In this document: positions 32,201 through 38,560 of the stretch, piece by piece
How positions within the stretch are numbered: the first letter of the stretch is position 1
How the letters are laid out: each line of letters starts with the position of its first letter
DNA from: Bacteroidota bacterium
GTDB taxonomy: Bacteria; Bacteroidota; Bacteroidia; Palsa-965
Length of the DNA stretch: 40,844 bases
Assembly: GCA_013298545.1 (NCBI GenBank)
Contig: JAAFIA010000044.1
Coordinates: 1-40,844, forward strand
Direction of reading: 5' to 3'
Notes under the pieces: generated by a model
Database searches by the model: none
What the model was told of the DNA's origin: nothing
The model's input: only the letters and a program-made list of their open reading frames with translations
Made by a program: the position numbers and the translations under genes

Positions 32201-33639
32201 GAATTGAAAAGTGAAGCAAAGAAACCGGACTTGTTGGGCGAATTGACAACGATTTCTTTTTTGCCATCGCTGTTCAAATCGGTAACTGTAATTAATCCTT
32301 GCGCTTGATTTTTGATGTTGGGAAATTCGGCAACCGTTGCCGGAACCTGAAAACTGCCATCTCCTTGTGGTTCGAGGTAAAGTAGGGTTGCGTTGGATCC
32401 CATCAGCAATCCCGGTAAACCTTCGCCGTACAAATCAACAGGCAGAAAACCGTTTTGTTGCAAAGGTGATACAATCGATTCCTGACCACTTGTAAGCGTA
32501 CCGAATGCAGGTGTTGCTTCAAGATTTGGAACAGAGAAAAATAAATCAACGACTGGCATCGACAACAATTCGTAACTGCCATCGGTATTGGGTTTGCAGC
32601 CTGTTTGGTGCAACTGACTTAAAGACGATACGATTGCCGATTCGGCATACACCAAACTTGTTCGACGAACGAGAACGGGTTGTGTTCCGAGTTCGTTGAA
32701 CTGATGAAACATCAAGATGTTTCGGCATAACCGTTGCGTGCGTATTTCAAATCCGGCATGATAGGATGAAAAAGGGTCGATGCGGTAGTTTGGTGGATTG
32801 ACGGCCGCATACGGATTGGCATGTGGTTGTAACAAATCGGCATCGCTCACTTGGCGTTCGCCATAATCAAACACGATTTGTAAAGCAAATGTTTCAACCG
32901 AATTGTCGAGGTAGTTAGCGTATTGAATAGAGGTTAGGTAACGTTGCGAAGAAAAATCATGTCCTTGATTGAAAATAGCTGGCGGAATTGTTGCTACGTT
33001 TTCTTGCTCCCAGTTATACTGAATTTTGTTGCCTTTGATGTCTTGCTCAAGAACAATATTCCATTGAAAAATACGGCTGCTATTTTGTGGGTCGGCAATG
33101 CGTGATGATGCATCATTGCCATATATACTCACCGTTCCTTCGGCATCGGTTACTTTCCAAAATTGGTTCGATAAATCGGATTGTGCTTGCCATAATTCGA
33201 TCAAGTCGAACGTTCCTTGCTGGCGTGGGACGTAACGCGTTACCGTGTATGTAATTCCGTTAAGCGTTTCGGTTGATGTGTTTACAGTTGATGATCCGTT
33301 AGCAAAAATTAATTGCGGGACGAGTTCACCTACTGACGAGAAGATGAAAATATCATGACCTTCGTAACGAGGAATTCCGTTTTCGGTGCGTCGTGAAAAT
33401 GAAGCGGTGTTTACTGAAAATCCGATACCATAAGTACTGTTCCCAGAAGACGATTGATAAGCAAGTGTTAATTCGGGTTCAAAGCCACGAGCAGGAGAAA
33501 TGTAAATTGGAATACTGAATGAAGCGACACCAGTATAGTCATCGGCAGAAAAAGTTTCGCCTAAACCGGATAAATTCCCGCCACCTTTCGGGTCGCTGGT
33601 AGCACTTTCGCTGGGTTGATTGTTCGGTTGCTGATTCAC
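26299..33639 (-). CDS. TcB-TcC fusion with C-terminal putative nuclease effector
   Basis: A 2446-residue fusion of the two subunits that form the hollow cocoon of a Tc toxin. Order: SpvB domain (GGGNLSGLGETFSADDYTG from residue ~20); VCBS/FG-GAP repeats with DxNxDG-like motifs near 451, 510, 616 and 661; the TcdB middle regions; YD/RHS repeats from ~1500 (YTYDAFYRL near 1800); and the RHS core end RYYATWLCRWISCDPAGAVD followed by GLNLYEYIGSNPL at ~2103-2135. Its Asp-Pro region is where TcC proteases cut the effector. Residues 2147-2446 are the variable effector. It holds a Lys/Arg-rich start and AWCHLIAHCLGGPETSNNLV (His2327, Asn2340/2341) plus SNLVQLGVE (Asn2350, Glu2357), which fits beta-beta-alpha-metal nucleases. 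First gene of the toxin operon. Confidence 0.93.
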   Translation of the reverse strand: MNQQPNNQPSESATSDPKGGGNLSGLGETFSADDYTGVASFSIPIYISPARGFEPELTLAYQSSSGNSTYGIGFSVNTASFSRRTENGIPRYEGHDIFIFSSVGELVPQLIFANGSSTVNTSTETLNGITYTVTRYVPRQQGTFDLIELWQAQSDLSNQFWKVTDAEGTVSIYGNDASSRIADPQNSSRIFQWNIVLEQDIKGNKIQYNWEQENVATIPPAIFNQGHDFSSQRYLTSIQYANYLDNSVETFALQIVFDYGERQVSDADLLQPHANPYAAVNPPNYRIDPFSSYHAGFEIRTQRLCRNILMFHQFNELGTQPVLVRRTSLVYAESAIVSSLSQLHQTGCKPNTDGSYELLSMPVVDLFFSVPNLEATPAFGTLTSGQESIVSPLQQNGFLPVDLYGEGLPGLLMGSNATLLYLEPQGDGSFQVPATVAEFPNIKNQAQGLITVTDLNSDGKKEIVVNSPNKSGFFASLFNSLWQAFRPFESRPTIQDFSALESIDLSGSGKADLILTQQGQLQVYPSLGTSGFGPAQQVQTPDEFPLIVQGDLTSYVGFAPMMGDGLQHRVRITNGCVACWPSLGYGVFGEKITFGNAPQWPENMDVSRVILADIDGSGTSDLIFVFSNSLAIYYNQSGNTFADPIYIDLPNTYGTNDSITFADITGSGTTSVIFSCTSPSPIHYFYTFGAIVHLSSGASFTSHKPYLLSAISNNCGTLTEISYASSVKFYLQDKRNGTPWSTRLPFPVQVVEQITVTDQLSACVVTTSKRYHEGYYDSSQREFRGFGYIESQDSQSFALMQMRLLHALDSSQFVAPCYTRSWFHTGAWQNQEIISRQFASQYFSGDAYAYPFPDSITDPAISNGPSLTQQQAYQALSGSLLRQEVYEGDGNFNPIGAPYTVSESNYFIKLYQAQGINPYASFFTYTHETISYNYDQNALDPAVAQGFALAIDDFGHVVEQVTIHLPRRSNSITGATAYPQQQVIQAICQQSSLINTTAPFYLLGLPCLESSYQLYNLVPDQANGYFSFNAVATATTTCLAQIYSYSTFNPPTTALASRVLTSTRSYYWDNAQTQVLPLGQVESLALHHHNAAASFDADFLTIAFDSLLPTPTITSAGYYLDSNYWWKDDFVTYYLSAPGTFYQAWQTTSPFSCAQTDYDQPYYIHPTQTRQYITASEFNAQSFLTDYVSLKPMQQIDENEIITQSLYNPIGRSIVGTLFKVVNNAIEGGALIYPYQTFPATYIPRLQGSAGGPITLNDIVTNSQYYLQGAVSFNFDDPTAYSENQQPLYTINLLNENYASDPANPPFACKTAIIYSDGLGRVIENRIKAQPVPGSNAEQWMVSGLTYYNNKGNPYKQYFPYFSDSFTYRTPATDSPSDLIPPTCFYYDAINRIIRKDTPKGFFSKAVYSAWQEIRYDENDTVLDSPFYIAFKANYPSNPTLAQQDENNALDKAAVFYNTPTTVVNDNAGYIIRTIKTRNDGTPLVQERTNDITGREILTINALLVEENEKNGTADFSFAFTYAMDADVASRIISADSGTNYVFGNIFDKLVWSYSANQNTVTLTYDNLQRQLTKTVTPNGFAAYLAETVIYGETLSDAIERNLRGQVFQVNDQSGTVTNNAFSLDGQLLSVTRAVCQNYQQQPDWSNPVALESVTYTAVYTYNAMGQMISEVYPDASGVLRSYGIDGLLQTVTLIEAGGLAQQPVITGIQYTPNTQRAQVNYGNAVVSTFSYEPTTLYLTGINSNRPQTNPAGQQQNPVLQNIIYTYDPVGNLTRMRDASWETVFSNNQQVDALSDYTYDAFYRLLVANGRQHPSINYNTYINNASNGDVKQSKFFQYAQGGNNGNLLENYSETYTYDDADNLTEINHQASSVSWTRQLTIAPTSNRIASVNETGNPGTHYAQAYDAAGNQQQLYLNTGVTLNWDYANRLISTGIIQRPTEPDDTDYYSYNTGSQRVRKVSERMQNGGAVTSVNETIYLGAYKITLVRNNVGGPVVQDDRVLTVNDGENLVLVYKHNVLASTAAKLSGEVIPDEFRFQLGNLIGSLAYELDENAAILTYEEYYPYGGTSLIAGTSITEVTGKIYRFSGKECDDSTGLYYFGARYYATWLCRWISCDPAGAVDGLNLYEYIGSNPLASTDDDGQGKPKFAGGKGKAAKKKVIQKNKVRSYSPKELRRMAMLNKTISSKRILISRLESDDEGSILSALTSRASTSRRIRITPIKVRFELALIRKEIDQHQVELDQFKAPPGTGKALPSQVNDPSSVDKSQTEFFYQQMVISKANLSTDDRDSTNSAMGKAYYGSGSISASEYSGRDDSGKGGLGEAWCHLIAHCLGGPETSNNLVAGSQGSNLVQLGVELAVRDFVRDTDKKVFIRVGADVYKRTDGSHTHIAQQFYYQIFDETGTTKIYNTTFAANILRADGLQSAKKLEAYNAMAKHFGTALKIAA

Positions 33640-34014
33640 GGCAGTTGCATTTCAAAAATTAACTGTTTACTCATTTTGTTTATCCGAATTTCAATCGTGG
33701 TAGCAGTACACCAGATTTTAATTAGATTTAACGGAGTAAAAGTCGATTCTTTGAGAATGCCGGAACAGCGTATTCATACGGATTTAAAAAGCAGGTAGTT
33801 TTACGTGTTTTTCATCAATTTATTTCTTTTTGTAAAAAGGAATATAAATTTTTAATTTACTTTGACATGTGCAATATTAAAAGCATGTGTTGATTTGTTT
33901 TTTTTAAGATGAAAAAAAACATAGAAAAACCTGATGTAGAATGACAGGAATAATTCGTTTTTTTCGCCTTTATCAATCATAACCAATTAACAAACCCAAA
34001 AACAAAACAAACCT
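33640..34014. other. Divergent promoter region between toxin operon and CPNTC gene
   Basis: 375 AT-rich bases between diverging genes, expected to hold promoters for the toxin operon (minus) and the small gene at 34015 (plus). I see no perfect TAnnTTTG box; near matches are TTTACTTTG around 33855 (plus) and TAATTTTTG close to the toxin start (minus). No gene in this stretch is credible. Confidence 0.5.
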
Positions 34015-34374
34015 ATGTCAGCAAATCAAATTTCTCTAGCCGAAGCAAAAGCACGTCTTTGCGATTTTCAAACAAACATCTTAGGATTAAGCGATTGGCC
34101 TGCTTCGGTAAGCCAAACCAAAGCGTGCTTAATTTCAATGGATGACATCAATGCAATCATGCAAGAACAAGATCTTGCTGGTATTCGTTGCTACCTTGGC
34201 TTGCGTCAAGACAGCGATGTTGGAAATCAAAAGGTGATTTCGCTCATCATGGTCGGAACAACATTAGATGCAGATGGAAATCACATTGACGATACTTCTG
34301 CTATTTACGATTTGACCATGCCTTGCCCGAATACGTGTGATCCAGGTAGTGCATTGGCTAATCCATGTAAATAA
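34015..34374 (+). CDS. Small protein with conserved C-terminal CPNTC motif
   Basis: A 119-residue cytosolic protein without signal peptide. The N-terminal half is helical (ISLAEAKARLCDFQTNILG), followed by DDINAIMQEQDLAGIRCYLGLRQD, a beta hairpin around VISLIMVGTTLDADGNHID, and the ending IYDLTMPCPNTCDPGSALANPC. I know this architecture (RxYLG...LxxVGT...IYDxTxPCPxxCD) as an uncharacterised small family widespread in Bacteroidota; its Cys pair could bind metal. It is read away from the toxin operon and ends in a terminator hairpin, with a membrane protein and a two-component system following. Confidence 0.75.
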   Translation: MSANQISLAEAKARLCDFQTNILGLSDWPASVSQTKACLISMDDINAIMQEQDLAGIRCYLGLRQDSDVGNQKVISLIMVGTTLDADGNHIDDTSAIYDLTMPCPNTCDPGSALANPCK

Positions 34375-34399
34375 TTTGGTTCCTTAAATTAGTCATCAT

Positions 34400-34446
34400 C
34401 CGGCAGGCGATACAGCCGAAAAATTTGTTTTGCCTGCCGGTTTTTT
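34400..34446 (+). terminator. Terminator after the CPNTC gene
   Basis: CCGGCAGGC (34400-34408) pairs with GCCTGCCGG (34432-34440), followed by TTTTTT. The loop is 23 bases. It separates the small gene from the sensor operon, though partial read-through is possible. Confidence 0.8.
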
Positions 34447-34457
34447 CGTATCGCCCT

Positions 34458-35099
34458 TTGTTAGAAAAAATTATTTTAAATGTATCGTCGCTAGCCATCT
34501 TGATTCCACTCACGTTGGCGGCTTTGCGTTTTCGACAGATTCGGCAAGAGATGCCTTGGTTTCTTCCTTATCTCATTGCCACATTTGCTGCTTCCCTTTC
34601 CACGCAAATATTGTGGTGGTTACGCATCAACAACTTGTTTATTTTTCACTTGCATACAGTTGTTGAATTTATTTTGATTTCATTTTTTTACCTGATGCAG
34701 TTTGAGAGCGATCGATCGAAGCGAATCATTTTTATCCTGCAAGATTGTTTTGTTGTCTTCGCTTTTCTAGTTGTCATCTATTTTCAACCCATAACCGTTT
34801 TTAATTCCGTTTCACGGGCCATTGAAGCCTTGGCCATCATCTTCATGGCCTTTTCGTTTTATAATAAAATGCTACGCGAATTAAAAATTACTTTTCTAAG
34901 TCGTTCCCCAAAATTTTGGATCAATACCGCTTTCTTTTTTTACTATTCTGGAAGTTTCTTTTTATTTCTTTTAGGAACAGTCATCATCGATCAGATTCCA
35001 TTTGAAGTAAGCCGACTCATCTTTAGCTTTTTTGGTATTCTTACAATTGTTCTCTATTTATTTTTCGCCGCCGGACTATGGAACCTCAAAACGACATAA
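34458..35099 (+). CDS. Polytopic membrane protein, likely sensor partner of the adjacent kinase
   Basis: A 213-residue protein from the TTG at 34458. The open frame begins at 34425, but that TTG lies inside the terminator hairpin, so the later start is preferred. There are six or seven membrane helices: SSLAILIPLTLAAL, LPYLIATFAASLSTQIL, HLHTVVEFILISFFYLM, IIFILQDCFVVFAFLVVIYF, AIEALAIIFMAFSFY, FWINTAFFFYYSGSFFLFLL and LIFSFFGILTIVLYLFFAAG. Its end overlaps the kinase start by 22 bases, so the two are translationally coupled. The kinase has no input domain of its own, so this protein probably senses the signal. No ligand can be named. Confidence 0.75.
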   Translation: MLEKIILNVSSLAILIPLTLAALRFRQIRQEMPWFLPYLIATFAASLSTQILWWLRINNLFIFHLHTVVEFILISFFYLMQFESDRSKRIIFILQDCFVVFAFLVVIYFQPITVFNSVSRAIEALAIIFMAFSFYNKMLRELKITFLSRSPKFWINTAFFFYYSGSFFLFLLGTVIIDQIPFEVSRLIFSFFGILTIVLYLFFAAGLWNLKTT

Positions 35100-35851
35100 G
35101 TATTTACCTCGCACTCGTTGCCGGAACAGAAGCCATGCTGCTGATTTCTGTGGGCATTGTATTGTTTGTGGTTGTTTATCAAAAACGTTTGGTCAAACAA
35201 CAAGAAGAAAAGAACCAGCTCGAAATTCAACACCAGCGCAAATTGGCAGAGAGTATTTTGACAAGTATCGAAAAAGAACGCCGCCGTATTGCTGCCGATT
35301 TACACGATGAAGTAGGGCATAGCTTATTGATTTTACGTTTGAATCTCCGCAATAATGATCCTACAAACGAAAACCGAAATATGATCGACCAATCTATCAA
35401 TAGTTTGCGGCGCATCTCCTTTGATTTATATCCGCCTGCAATTGAAACGTTAGGCATCATGCCTGCTATTGAAGATTTGTTGAACGAAGCGCGCAAAAAT
35501 AAGTTTAGCATTAAAACCGATATTCGCTGCGAAGTCGATCACTTGGAACAATACACATCATTGACCTTATACCGCATTGTGCAGGAATTACTGAGCAATA
35601 CGATTAAGTACAGCCAAGCAAAAACGATCTATTTCTCCTTGTGGAATGCTGAGGATAAATTGCACATGGAGTATCGCGACGATGGCATTGGCTTTAACTT
35701 GGATCAGAAAAAAAATAGCATGGGTTTGCTAAACTTGAGCAACCGTGTAGAAACATTGCAGGGTAAATCATATTTTGAAACAAGTCAGGGAAATGGCTTT
35801 TTTATGCGTTTGGTTGTACCTATTTCATTAAAACAAATCGAACATGAATGA
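35078..35851 (+). CDS. Membrane-anchored sensor histidine kinase (HisKA_3 type)
   Basis: A 257-residue kinase. One N-terminal membrane helix (LISVGIVLFVVVYQ, ~22-35) is followed by a short coiled coil (VKQQEEKNQLEIQHQRKLAE). Next come the HisKA_3 phospho-acceptor box ERRRIAADLHDEVG with His76 and the HATPase_c domain: ELLSNTIKYSQ (Asn174), DDGIGF (201-206), MGLLNLSNRV. This is the NarX/DesK class that partners LuxR-type regulators. No sensory domain is present, which suggests that the coupled membrane protein upstream supplies input. It overlaps the response regulator start by eight bases. Confidence 0.93.
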   Translation: MEPQNDISIYLALVAGTEAMLLISVGIVLFVVVYQKRLVKQQEEKNQLEIQHQRKLAESILTSIEKERRRIAADLHDEVGHSLLILRLNLRNNDPTNENRNMIDQSINSLRRISFDLYPPAIETLGIMPAIEDLLNEARKNKFSIKTDIRCEVDHLEQYTSLTLYRIVQELLSNTIKYSQAKTIYFSLWNAEDKLHMEYRDDGIGFNLDQKKNSMGLLNLSNRVETLQGKSYFETSQGNGFFMRLVVPISLKQIEHE

Positions 35852-36515
35852 TCATAAAATTAAACTCGCATTGATCGACGATCATATTCTTTTCCGCAAA
35901 GGGATAAAAGCCTTAATGGTCGATTCTGAAAAAATGGATTGTTTGTTTGATACTGATCAAGGGCATTTGTTTATCGAATGGCTCGGTGCGGCAGGGGCAT
36001 TGCCCGATGTGGCTTTGATTGATATTGAAATGGCCGGAATGAATGGAATTGAACTATCCGAGAAATTGCAGAAAAGTTTTCCGTCAATTAAAATCATTAT
36101 TCTCTCGATGCACTTTCGCGAAAGTTTGGTTGTTTCGCTTGTGGAAAAAGGGGTGCGTGGTTATTTACCTAAGAATGCGGAGCCGAATGAATTGTTGAGT
36201 GCCATCGAAACCGTGCATAATCGCGGATTTTATTTCAACGACACCTTTCTTAAAACGATGCATGCTGCATTCTCGGGCAACAAAAAAAATACGAGTGATA
36301 AAACGCTTGGCTATGGTATTACTGCCCGCGAGAAAGAAGTATTACATTTAATCTGCCGCGAATTTACGACGCAGGAAATAGCCGATAAATTGTTCTTAAG
36401 TGTCCGAACAGTTGATGGCCACCGCAATAACCTGCTGCAAAAAACAGGCGCGCGCAATAGCGCTGGACTGGTTTTGTTTGCAATAAGAAATAGCATTGTT
36501 GATCCGTGGTATTGA
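35844..36515 (+). CDS. NarL/LuxR-type response regulator
   Basis: A 223-residue regulator. The receiver domain (1-120) has the acidic pair Asp12/Asp13, phospho-acceptor Asp60 (ALIDIEM), Ser88 and Lys110 (YLPKNA). The LuxR-type HTH follows at ~157-215 (ITAREKEVLHLICREFTTQEIADKLFLSVRTVDGHRNNLLQK). Its start overlaps the kinase stop in ATGAATGA, so kinase and regulator are made together. Targets are unknown; the divergent Tc toxin operon is the nearest large accessory transcript and a plausible but unproven target. Confidence 0.93.
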   Translation: MNDHKIKLALIDDHILFRKGIKALMVDSEKMDCLFDTDQGHLFIEWLGAAGALPDVALIDIEMAGMNGIELSEKLQKSFPSIKIIILSMHFRESLVVSLVEKGVRGYLPKNAEPNELLSAIETVHNRGFYFNDTFLKTMHAAFSGNKKNTSDKTLGYGITAREKEVLHLICREFTTQEIADKLFLSVRTVDGHRNNLLQKTGARNSAGLVLFAIRNSIVDPWY

Positions 36516-36582
36516 GTTTTCCATCACACATGCAGCGCGCAATTGGCGAATGTTTGAATTCCTAAATTCACTTATTAAAAAA

Positions 36583-36736
36583 TCTAGCGCAGACAATGCG
36601 AGAAGGAAAATCTCAAGTCTCAAGTCTCGTGTCTCAAGTCTCCTGTCCAGCGCAGGCAATGCGGGAAGGAAAATCTCAAGTCTCATGTCTCAAGTCTCGT
36701 ATCTCACGTCCAGCGCAGGCAATGCGGGAAGGAAAA
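36583..36736. repeat. 63-bp super-repeat containing GTCTCNN heptads
   Basis: The block TCYAGCGCAGRCAATGCGRG followed by AAGGAAAA starts at 36583, 36646 and 36709, a period of exactly 63 (9 x 7) bases. Between them run in-phase heptads GTCTCAA, GTCTCGT, GTCTCCT, GTCTCAT. The heptads are the same as those at 9457-9660. Confidence 0.85.
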
Positions 36737-36737
36737 A

Positions 36738-36780
36738 AACTCACCAACTCACCAATTCCACCATTTACCAATTCACCAAT
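36738..36780. repeat. TCACCAAY octamer array
   Basis: Five in-phase 8-base units (TCACCAAC, TCACCAAT, TCCACCAT, TTACCAAT, TCACCAAT) directly after the 63-bp repeats. Similar CACCAATTCACCAA text occurs near 9615-9640. Confidence 0.75.
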
Positions 36781-36806
36781 AGCGTCGGCACTGCGCGTGG
36801 CCATTC

Positions 36807-38063
36807 CTAATACAAATCGGTCTCTTCGATCAAATCAGAAACATCGCGGTATTGAATTTTTTTAGCATCATTTTTTCCTGAGCGGCGAATTTCGCCATTC
36901 CCCGGCCCATCGTTATTATCGCCCGGATCGATGGTGTTGTTTAAATCAAAAACATCGTACATCAAGGTATTGCCTGCCGAATTTTTTGCCTTCCCAAATC
37001 GGAACGAAACGCCAACATGAATAAAAGGTGTTGAAACCGTTTTCGCATCGTAAAAATGACGCAATGGACGATTTGTTCCTTGATTAAAAGACGACGAATA
37101 CAACCAAATTTTATTGTTTGCAGCCATTCCACCCGAAAGGAAGAAACTGAAATTTTTGCTCGCGCGTACATCCAAACGCAATCCATTCGCAAGCCCAGTT
37201 CGTCCGAATTGAATCACTGAATCTGTTCCGAAATACAAACTATCCGAATTGCTCAGGTTGTAGAATCCGCCATAGACACGCGTAAAAGCAGTAACCGAAA
37301 TTTTCGGATTGGGTTGATACACCAAAACGGCATTGCGTGGAAATTGAGCAGAGAAATAAAATTTTCCATCCAAACGACCTATACGAAAACCAACCATCGG
37401 CAAGCTAAACCGATTGCCCAATAAAAATGTGCGTGTTATACCCAAACGAAAACTAAATCCAGGAACACTGCGTGGTGTACAATTCCAAACCAAGGTGGAT
37501 GCAAACAGAAAACGCCTGGTTGTTGCTTTGTTGTAACGATCTCCGGTTACAAATGGCGACGCATCATACAAAATCACATGCTCCGAACCAAACGCCCAAA
37601 TAGCGCGCATTCCAATTCCTGCTTTGTATAAAATATGCTGTTCGGTAAGCGCTGAAAATTGCGGTTTATCGTTGAGCAAATTTGCTGTAACAAGCAAGTG
37701 AAATGTGTTTAAATGTGTGGTATCGTTTCCTTTAAATTTTGCTTGCGTATAAATTGGCGCATAAAAACCGAGATTCGTTTGTGCAAAACGGTAATTGCCC
37801 AAACGGTTGGTAATGTTTTGTGCAGCTACGGTATTCCGACTTGTGAGTGCTTGAGTAGCTGTTCCGAAATTAGAAATCCAAAGTGTTGGACGAATATAGT
37901 GCTTGGCTTCGCGCGAGCGTTCACGCAACAGTGCATTGACGTGCGAAGCAGAGGAATAGGCAAGCGAATCTGTTTTTCCGAATGCTTGCGGAAGAAAGCC
38001 TATGCTGAGTGCAAGGACGCCGATTAGCCGAAACGAGTAGGAGATAGTCATACGGCCAATCAT
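36807..38063 (-). CDS. Outer-membrane beta-barrel protein
   Basis: A 418-residue protein with a signal peptide (LIGVLALSIGFLPQAFG, after a short polar start). The body shows alternating aromatic/hydrophobic beta strands in short hairpins (FYFSAQFPRNAVLVYQ, ISVTAFTRVYGGFYNL, FSFFLSGGMAANNKIWLY, STPFIHVGVSFRFG), typical of a medium outer-membrane barrel; the barrel ends near residue 360. A polar tail of about 55 residues follows (NNTIDPGDNNDGPGNGEIRR). It resembles the DUF6268-type barrels of Bacteroidota, but that is from memory. It is the last gene of the ECF sigma operon and overlaps the upstream stop by four bases (ATGA), so it is translationally coupled to the Spy-like gene. Confidence 0.75.
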   Translation of the reverse strand: MIGRMTISYSFRLIGVLALSIGFLPQAFGKTDSLAYSSASHVNALLRERSREAKHYIRPTLWISNFGTATQALTSRNTVAAQNITNRLGNYRFAQTNLGFYAPIYTQAKFKGNDTTHLNTFHLLVTANLLNDKPQFSALTEQHILYKAGIGMRAIWAFGSEHVILYDASPFVTGDRYNKATTRRFLFASTLVWNCTPRSVPGFSFRLGITRTFLLGNRFSLPMVGFRIGRLDGKFYFSAQFPRNAVLVYQPNPKISVTAFTRVYGGFYNLSNSDSLYFGTDSVIQFGRTGLANGLRLDVRASKNFSFFLSGGMAANNKIWLYSSSFNQGTNRPLRHFYDAKTVSTPFIHVGVSFRFGKAKNSAGNTLMYDVFDLNNTIDPGDNNDGPGNGEIRRSGKNDAKKIQYRDVSDLIEETDLY

Positions 38064-38554
38064 TTAGAACCACCGGGATTGGTGGTTGCATTATCTTCAG
38101 AAAGCAAACGAATCAATTCTTTTTTGAAATCTTCTTCCGCAACATACAGTAGCGCAAGTTTACGAGCTGGTAAAATCTTTTTCAATTTCTCGTGCATTTC
38201 TGCTTGCAAAGCAACATCATTTTTACGGAATTCTATTTCTGAATCAGCAAGTTTTTGCAATTCTTCGTCGGTCAGTTTATCGGCTTGCTCGCGTACTTTC
38301 TTACGATCTTCTTGTGCTTGTTTGCGCAAGTTGTCGCGTTTTTCTTGATACTCGTTGTAGATAGGCCAGAATACTTGTGCTTCAGCTGGAGTGAGGGACA
38401 AGCGTTTGGTGATAAAAGCTACTTTCAGCGCTTGCACTTTTTCTGTACCCGAAGCCGAAGGCCCATCGTTTTTGCCTGCTGGAGCTTGCGCATAGACTTC
38501 TGAGGCCATCAGAAGCGTTGCCACAATCCAAAAAATATGTAAAAATCGTTTCAT
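38060..38554 (-). CDS. Spy/CpxP-like periplasmic protein (sensor of ECF-type sigma factor)
   Basis: A 164-residue exported protein: signal peptide MKRFLHIFWIVATLLMASEVYAQ, then an all-helical body. The body carries the LTxxQ-like turn (RLSLTPAEAQVFWPIYNEYQEKRDNLRKQ) and a second helix set (LTDEELQKLADSEIEFRKND, MHEKLKKILPARKLALLYVAEEDFKKELIRLL). This is the layout of the Spy/CpxP family of small periplasmic stress chaperones; such genes often accompany ECF sigma operons in Bacteroidota. It sits six bases after the anti-sigma-like gene and overlaps the barrel gene, fitting a four-gene envelope-stress operon. Confidence 0.85.
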   Translation of the reverse strand: MKRFLHIFWIVATLLMASEVYAQAPAGKNDGPSASGTEKVQALKVAFITKRLSLTPAEAQVFWPIYNEYQEKRDNLRKQAQEDRKKVREQADKLTDEELQKLADSEIEFRKNDVALQAEMHEKLKKILPARKLALLYVAEEDFKKELIRLLSEDNATTNPGGSK

Positions 38555-38560
38555 GTTTTC

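Noticed and set aside
34425..34457. TTG at 34425 as start of the membrane protein
   Set aside because: It lies within the terminator hairpin of the previous gene; the next in-frame TTG at 34458 is more plausible.
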